Assembly (NCBI GenBank): GCA_018816665.1
Contig: JAHIVM010000322.1
Span: forward strand, 1 to 11,685
Direction: 5' to 3'
Length of the DNA stretch: 11,685 nt
Origin: Candidatus Zixiibacteriota bacterium
GTDB taxonomy: Bacteria > Zixibacteria > MSB-5A5 > GN15 > FEB-12
Made by a program: the position numbers and the translations under genes. Positions 7,527 to 11,685 of this stretch are shown here, in pieces. Position 1 is the first letter of the stretch; the number at the start of each line of letters is the position of its first letter. The notes under the pieces were generated by a model, which worked only from the letters and a program-made list of their open reading frames with translations, was not told where the DNA came from and did no database searches.

Positions 7527-7538
7527 GATACCGGTATC
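7527..7538. promoter_or_regulatory. 12-bp perfect palindrome GATACCGGTATC
   Basis: It lies in the 124-bp gap between the divergent Vps62-like gene and pckA, 57 bp before the pckA start. A perfect palindrome at this place is a plausible dimer-binding operator. No clear sigma-70 boxes could be paired with it on either strand. Confidence 0.35.
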
Positions 7539-7585
7539 GCTATCAGCGTTCCTTTTTGCAGAACATTAGTAACCAAAGACCCCCT

Positions 7586-7590
7586 GGAGG
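7586..7590 (+). promoter_or_regulatory. Ribosome binding site deciding the pckA start
   Basis: GGAGG stands 5 nt before ATG 7596. It favours this start over the in-frame ATG at 7503, which has no such site and would add 31 residues unlike the family N-terminus. Confidence 0.85.
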
Positions 7591-7595
7591 TATTC

Positions 7596-9206
7596 ATGGC
7601 GGTAAAACGAATCCGCAGTGCTTATGGACTGGAAAACCACGGACTCACCAACTTTCGCCATGTCCACTGGAATCACAACACGCCCATGCTCTATGAAGAT
7701 ATTATCCGCCACGGTGAAGGATGCATGGTGCATCTGGGTCCCATCGCCGTACAGACCGGTTTGCACACCGGCCGGGCGGCCAAGGACAAGTTTATTGTCG
7801 AGGACGACAAGTACCGGGATCTGGTATGGTGGGGGAAGGTGAATAAGCCGTTTACTTCGGAGAAGTTCGAACTGTTTTTCCGTCGATTGCAGGCCTATTT
7901 GCAGGTTCGTGACCTGTACGTGCAGGACTGCCACGCCGGGTACGATGAGAAATACCGTCTGCCGGTGCGCATCATTACCGAAACCGCCTGGCACTCACTG
8001 TTCGCGCGCAACATGTTTATCGGCATCAAGGACGATCAACTGGCGAACCATGTCCCCGAGTTCACGGTCCTCCACGTCCCGAATTTCCAGGCGATCCCGG
8101 AGGTCGACGGCACCAATTCGGAGGCGGTTATCCTGCTGAATCTGAAACGCAAGCTGGTTCTGATAGCCGGGACGGCTTATGCCGGTGAGATCAAGAAATC
8201 AATTTTCACGGTCCTGAACTTCCTGCTGCCGCAGGATAACGTGCTGTCCATGCACTGCAGCGCCAACGTTGGCTCGGCCGGTGATGTCGCCCTGTTTTTT
8301 GGTTTGTCCGGTACGGGAAAGACAACGCTTTCCGCCGACCCGAATCGCAAGCTTATCGGCGACGATGAGCACGGGTGGAGCCCGGTGGGCGTATTCAATT
8401 TCGAGGGTGGCTGTTACGCCAAGGTGATTAACCTCTCTCCGGAGTCGGAACCCGAGATTTACGCGACCACGCGCAAGTACGGCACCGTTCTGGAAAATGT
8501 CGTGTATGACCAGGTGACTCGTCGTCTGGATCTCAACGATGCCTCCCTCACTGAAAACACGAGAGCGGCCTATCCGCTGTCACATATTCCCAATGCTCTG
8601 AGGGAGAGCAAGGCCGGGCATCCGAAGAATATCGTGATGCTGACCGCCGATGCCTTCGGCGTCATGCCGCCGATATCCCGTCTCTCGCCCGAGCAGGCCA
8701 TGTACCACTTCATATCCGGCTACACGGCCAAACTGGCCGGTACTGAAAGAGGTGTGACCGAACCGCAGGCCACCTTCTCGGCCTGTTTTGGGGCGCCGTT
8801 TATGGTGCTGCATCCGACCCGGTATGCTGAGCTGCTGGCCTCGCGGATTCGCGAACACAACGTTGATTGCTGGCTAGTGAATACCGGCTGGACCGGCGGA
8901 CCGTACGGCACCGGCAAGCGGATGAGTATTGAACATACGCGCACGCTGCTGAATGCGGCTCTTGACGGCTCGTTGCGCAATGTGGAATACCGCACCGATC
9001 CCGTGTTTGGTGTGCAGGTGCCGCTTACCTGTCCGGGCGTGCCGGCGGAGGTCCTCACCCCGCGGGCAACGTGGGACGATGGCGAAGCCTATGATCGTCA
9101 GGCGCAGCATCTGGCCGGTCTGTTCCGGGACAACTTCCGTGACTTCGAGGCGGATGTATCCGAGGATGTTCGAGCCGCGGCTCCCCGGGGAGCGGTGCGC
9201 GTCTAG
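7596..9206 (+). CDS. pckA: Phosphoenolpyruvate carboxykinase (ATP)
   Basis: This enzyme interconverts oxaloacetate + ATP and PEP + CO2 + ADP in the cytoplasm, the first committed step of gluconeogenesis from C4 acids; it can run in reverse in fermenters. The 536 residues match the usual length of the ATP-type enzyme. Motifs in order: TGRAAKDKF (Arg60, substrate side), GTAYAGEIKKS (about 192-202, metal/substrate Lys), MHCSAN (His220), the P-loop GLSGTGKTT (236-244), the metal-binding DDEHGW (256-261), NFEGGCYAK, and TRAAYPLSHIPN. The Arg60 loop reads RAAKDKF where many homologues have RSPKDKF. The 5'-most frame extends to 7503, but the Shine-Dalgarno site and family length point to 7596. A 14-bp stem hairpin follows 24 bp after the stop, suggesting a single-gene transcript. 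All catalytic motifs I know are present, so it should be functional. Confidence 0.97.
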   Translation: MAVKRIRSAYGLENHGLTNFRHVHWNHNTPMLYEDIIRHGEGCMVHLGPIAVQTGLHTGRAAKDKFIVEDDKYRDLVWWGKVNKPFTSEKFELFFRRLQAYLQVRDLYVQDCHAGYDEKYRLPVRIITETAWHSLFARNMFIGIKDDQLANHVPEFTVLHVPNFQAIPEVDGTNSEAVILLNLKRKLVLIAGTAYAGEIKKSIFTVLNFLLPQDNVLSMHCSANVGSAGDVALFFGLSGTGKTTLSADPNRKLIGDDEHGWSPVGVFNFEGGCYAKVINLSPESEPEIYATTRKYGTVLENVVYDQVTRRLDLNDASLTENTRAAYPLSHIPNALRESKAGHPKNIVMLTADAFGVMPPISRLSPEQAMYHFISGYTAKLAGTERGVTEPQATFSACFGAPFMVLHPTRYAELLASRIREHNVDCWLVNTGWTGGPYGTGKRMSIEHTRTLLNAALDGSLRNVEYRTDPVFGVQVPLTCPGVPAEVLTPRATWDDGEAYDRQAQHLAGLFRDNFRDFEADVSEDVRAAAPRGAVRV

Positions 9207-9230
9207 TACCCGACTAATTGCCCAAAATGC

Positions 9231-9262
9231 GAAGCGACTCCATCGGGGGATGGAGTCGCTTC
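9231..9262 (+). terminator. Strong hairpin downstream of pckA, probable terminator
   Basis: Perfect 14-bp stem (GAAGCGACTCCATC at 9231-9244 pairing with 9249-9262) with a GGGG loop, 24 bp after the pckA stop. There is no U-tract on the plus side (CCGGGTGG follows), so it is not a classic intrinsic terminator in that direction. On the minus strand the stem is followed by GCATTTT. It may act as a 3'-end stabiliser or as a terminator. Confidence 0.6.
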
Positions 9263-9499
9263 CGGGTGGCAGCACCTGACTGACATCAGGGCATGTGTTG
9301 CGGGTTGCCCCGCTGACTCTGTCCGAGTATGATTCCGGGCGGTGTCAACTTCTCCGTGGCGGATATCGCGACCGCGGTCCACGCGAAAGACCACGTCGGG
9401 CACTCGCCGGGACCTGCCAGCCCCGTTGAATATCCAACCACCGGGATTATCTCCCCGGATGGTGTTCACTCTTTGGTAAGTCTATTCCTGACCCCAGAA

Positions 9500-9515
9500 T
9501 ATACTTGTTAGTATA
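9500..9515. repeat. Small palindrome TATACT-TGTT-AGTATA
   Basis: A 6-bp perfect inverted repeat with a 4-bp centre in AT-rich sequence, about 65 bp ahead of the -35 box of the dehydrogenase gene. It is a possible regulator site; chance is not excluded. Confidence 0.25.
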
Positions 9516-9579
9516 GTGTATCGGACGGTATTGAAATTCCTTAACGTACGCTGCCCATAATGATTTTGCCCGGTGCGTC

Positions 9580-9607
9580 TTGACAAATGGTTTCCGGACG
9601 ATACCAT
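9580..9607 (+). promoter_or_regulatory. Sigma-70-type promoter for the alcohol dehydrogenase gene
   Basis: A consensus -35 TTGACA (9580-9585), a 16-bp spacer, and TACCAT as -10 (9602-9607, 4 of 6 matches). The start point would fall near 9614, leaving a leader of about 40 nt to the ATG at 9653, with GGAG at 9642-9645 as ribosome binding site. Confidence 0.55.
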
Positions 9608-9652
9608 GCGAATATCAAACTCATCTTCCACGTTTTGCTGCGGAGTTGACGT

Positions 9653-10654
9653 ATGAAGGCGATGATCCTCGACACCCCCGGAGCCCCGCTCCAGTATCGT
9701 GATGTTCCAGCACCGGAACCCGGGGCGGATCAGGTATTGATACAGGTCCACGCCTGCGGCTTGTGCCGGACGGATTTGCATGTTGTCGACGGTGAACTGA
9801 CCGAACCCCGTCTCCCGATCATACCGGGGCACCAGATAGTTGGTCGCGTGGTGAAGTGTGGCGACCGGATCCGCGATGTCGCCGTGGGCGACCGGGTGGG
9901 TGTCCCCTGGCTGGGCGGCAGTTGTGGGCAGTGCGGATTTTGCACCTCCGGGCGGGAGAACCTCTGCGGTGAGGCACGCTACACGGGATACCAGATCAAC
10001 GGCGGCTTTGCCCAGTACGCCGTCGCCGATCATCGGTTCTGCTTTCCCATCCCCGGTGACTATCCCGATCTTCAGGCGGCCCCGCTGCTGTGTGCCGGAC
10101 TGATCGGGTATCGCGCCCTGGGTATGGCCGGCGACGGTACCAGGCTTGGCTTTTACGGCTTTGGCGCCGCTGCCCATATCCTGATTCAGGTGGCCCGGTA
10201 CCAGGGCCGTGAGGTGTACGCCTTCACCCGTCCGGGCGATGGCGAGGCCCAGACATTCGCCCGCGATCTTGGCGCGGTGTGGGCCGGGGGCGCCGATGAA
10301 CGCCCGCCGACTGTCCTTGATGCCGCTATCATCTTTGCACCGGTGGGTGATTTGGTCCCGGCCGCTCTCAAGGCCGTGGACCGAGGGGGAATTGTCGTCT
10401 GCGCCGGTATCTACATGAGTGACATTCCGTCGTTCCCATACGCCCTGTTATGGGAAGAACGGGTGCTTCGATCGGTGGCCAATCTGACCCGCGCCGACGG
10501 TGAGGAGTTTTTGGCCCTGGCTCCGCGCGTGCCGGTGAAAACAGAGGTACACGGCTATCCGCTTGAGCGGGCCAACGAGGCACTGGATGATCTGCGGGCC
10601 GGACGGTTCACCGGGGCGGCGGTGGTCGTGGTTGATCCTGAGGCCTGTTCCTGA
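9653..10654 (+). CDS. Zinc-dependent alcohol dehydrogenase (MDR superfamily)
   Basis: A 333-residue cytoplasmic oxidoreductase that would interconvert an alcohol and an aldehyde with NAD(P). The N-terminal GroES-like domain carries catalytic zinc ligands (Cys35 in CGLCRTD, His60 in PGHQ, Cys147 in LLCAG) and the four structural-zinc Cys 91, 94, 97 and 105 (CGQCGFCTSGRENLC). The Rossmann fold follows with LGFYGFGAAAH (about 165-175). The residues after the second strand (FTRPGDG, Arg193) could allow NADP, but this is uncertain. Length is normal for the compact 'zinc-binding alcohol dehydrogenase family' type. The start is supported by GGAG 7 nt upstream and the usual MKAM N-terminus. It has its own promoter, so it is probably not cotranscribed with pckA. 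Read-through to the citrate lyase gene 126 bp downstream is possible. The substrate cannot be told from sequence. Confidence 0.92.
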   Translation: MKAMILDTPGAPLQYRDVPAPEPGADQVLIQVHACGLCRTDLHVVDGELTEPRLPIIPGHQIVGRVVKCGDRIRDVAVGDRVGVPWLGGSCGQCGFCTSGRENLCGEARYTGYQINGGFAQYAVADHRFCFPIPGDYPDLQAAPLLCAGLIGYRALGMAGDGTRLGFYGFGAAAHILIQVARYQGREVYAFTRPGDGEAQTFARDLGAVWAGGADERPPTVLDAAIIFAPVGDLVPAALKAVDRGGIVVCAGIYMSDIPSFPYALLWEERVLRSVANLTRADGEEFLALAPRVPVKTEVHGYPLERANEALDDLRAGRFTGAAVVVVDPEACS

Positions 10655-10742
10655 ACAACAGGTCGGCTGTCTTCGAAGCCTGAGCTGTGTTTTGCGGCTC
10701 CCTCTTGCCAGAACCCCCTTTTTCCTGTACTTTCCCTCCCAA

Positions 10743-10758
10743 GTCGGCAGATGCCGAC
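10743..10758. promoter_or_regulatory. Inverted repeat ahead of the citrate lyase gene
   Basis: GTCGGC-AGAT-GCCGAC is a perfect 6-bp repeat (a 7-bp repeat with a 2-bp centre) 22 bp before the citF-like ATG. It may be an operator or a leader hairpin. It is preceded by the pyrimidine-rich CCCCCTTTTTCC (10714-10725), which with no hairpin in front is not a convincing terminator. Confidence 0.3.
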
Positions 10759-10780
10759 GGTAACAGTCGACGAGGTGACC

Positions 10781-11685
10781 ATGGTAGATACGATTGATCG
10801 CGCCAGAGCAACGCAACAGAACACCATCATATACAACGGCAAAACGTATGTGCCTTTCAGCAAGGCGTTTCCGTCGCCGGGCAGTCAGACCCGGATGATC
10901 GGTCGGGCCATGCCGGCCCGGACACCCCGGCGGGCCTCCAAGGTGACAACGCTGGATCACGTTATGGAGGTTATCCGGGACGGCGATACGATTTCGTATC
11001 CGCACTACTACCGGACCGGTGACAACGGCCTGAAGGCGGTCGTGGACAAACTTCGAGCATTCGGTAAGAAAAACGTCAAGATTTACGGCAATGCCCTGTT
11101 TGATCATACGGATCCGTGGCTGGCCGAGGCGTTTCGTGACGGCATTATCGGGGGCATTTATGGCAACGTCTACCGCAAGCTGGGAGCCCATGTTGTGGCC
11201 GGCGATTTCCTTCCGTGGGTCGGAGTAGGCTTCTCTCACGGCAACCGGGTACGCAAACTGCAGACCGGTGAGGTTCAGGTACGGGTTGCCTTTGGCCCGG
11301 TGCCAATGGCCGATATCCACGGCAATGCCTCGGGAGCGATGGGCAGGCCCGAGGAGCTTTGCGGGCCGCTGGGGCTGTTCAACGCCGATGCCGAGTGCGC
11401 CGAGTACGTTTGCCTGCTGGCCGGGACGGTCAGTGAGCGGGTGATTCTGCCGGCGCCGATCTCGATGGAACTGGTCGATTTCGTGGTACCGTTTGAGGCG
11501 CCGGGGTTAAACTCCGGAATCGGCTCGGGAACCCTGGATATTGGCCGGGCGCGGAGCAACCCGTTCAATGCCCAGGTTGCTGAAAATGTCACCAATGTCG
11601 CCCGAGCGGCGGGAGTTGTGAAGGACAATTTCGGATTTCAGGTGGGCAGCGGCGCGGGCCTGATCGTGCTTGAGAACATTCGGCG
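10781..11685 (+). CDS. citF: Citrate lyase alpha subunit (3' truncated by window end)
   Basis: The alpha chain transfers the acyl-carrier thioester between acetate and citrate (citrate:acetyl-ACP transferase) in the complex that splits citrate into acetate and oxaloacetate. About 301 residues are visible; the family is near 510. The protein begins MVDTIDRARATQQNTIIYNG and continues in the open frame to the edge. Matches to CitF that I can see: DHVMEVIRDGDTISYPHYYR, a strand-helix block YGNALFDHTDPWLAEAF, SHGNRVRKLQTGEVQVRVAF, MADIHGNASG, CGPLGLFNADAECAEYV, then FGFQVGSGAGLIVLENI (matching FSMQTGTGGASLAV in the enteric protein). The start has GAGG 5 nt upstream (10772-10775). No citD or citE precedes it, so the usual citDEF order is not kept upstream. 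Related acyl-CoA transferases are a less likely alternative. Confidence 0.85.
   Translation, partial: MVDTIDRARATQQNTIIYNGKTYVPFSKAFPSPGSQTRMIGRAMPARTPRRASKVTTLDHVMEVIRDGDTISYPHYYRTGDNGLKAVVDKLRAFGKKNVKIYGNALFDHTDPWLAEAFRDGIIGGIYGNVYRKLGAHVVAGDFLPWVGVGFSHGNRVRKLQTGEVQVRVAFGPVPMADIHGNASGAMGRPEELCGPLGLFNADAECAEYVCLLAGTVSERVILPAPISMELVDFVVPFEAPGLNSGIGSGTLDIGRARSNPFNAQVAENVTNVARAAGVVKDNFGFQVGSGAGLIVLENIR

Larger units (their letters stand above)
9263..9652. other. 390-bp intergenic region between pckA and the alcohol dehydrogenase gene
   Basis: No gene here is supported. A 60-codon plus-strand frame (9329-9511; PGGVNFSVADIATAVHAKD near its start) has fairly natural composition up to about 9460, but it lacks a good Shine-Dalgarno site and runs into AT-rich promoter-like sequence. 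It could be a remnant of a larger gene. The last 150 bp are AT-richer and hold a small palindrome and the promoter for the dehydrogenase. Confidence 0.5.

Noticed and set aside
7503..7595. Longer N-terminus for PEP carboxykinase starting at 7503
   Set aside because: No ribosome binding site; GGAGG and family length support 7596.
10448..11320. Antisense open frame (290 codons) across the dehydrogenase end and citF
   Set aside because: It spans two well-supported genes on the other strand and looks like a codon-bias shadow.

Overview
The window looks like a chromosomal stretch from a GC-rich, probably Gram-negative bacterium. The signs are a multi-PAS hybrid histidine kinase with a periplasmic-type sensor, ATP-type PEP carboxykinase, Shine-Dalgarno sites and bacterial-style promoters. 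The gene mix suggests an uncultivated lineage of the FCB type (for example Zixibacteria-like), but that is an impression, not something the sequence proves. There are no rRNA, tRNA, CRISPR or insertion sequence signals that I can see.

Layout: (1) Positions 3-3176, plus strand: the 3' part of a large hybrid sensor histidine kinase (solute-binding-like sensor, one membrane segment, four PAS repeats, kinase core, receiver domain). (2) Converging on it from the minus strand, 3201-5578: a tightly coupled two-gene unit with a clan CD (caspase/CHAT/gingipain-like) cysteine peptidase homologue first and a radical SAM/SPASM-like protein second, overlapping by ATGA. (3) 5579-6085: about 500 bp of non-coding or leader sequence with several inverted repeats, a TATAAT box inside a palindrome, and a doubtful 23-codon ORF. 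(4) 6086-7471, minus strand: a Vps62/NPP1-like protein with an apparent extra C-terminal beta domain and an unclear start. (5) Plus strand: pckA (7596-9206), a strong hairpin, a gap of about 390 bp, a zinc-dependent alcohol dehydrogenase (9653-10654), and the 5' part of a citrate lyase alpha subunit gene (10781 to the window end).

How they may work together: PEP carboxykinase and citrate lyase meet at oxaloacetate, so the right-hand side looks like central carbon metabolism (citrate or C4 acids to PEP). The minus-strand block in the middle is different. A radical SAM enzyme translationally coupled to a caspase-fold peptidase, next to a Vps62-like protein, is not an arrangement I recognise. 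It is the best candidate for an undescribed system, possibly peptide or protein maturation followed by cleavage. No substrate or precursor peptide can be identified with confidence.
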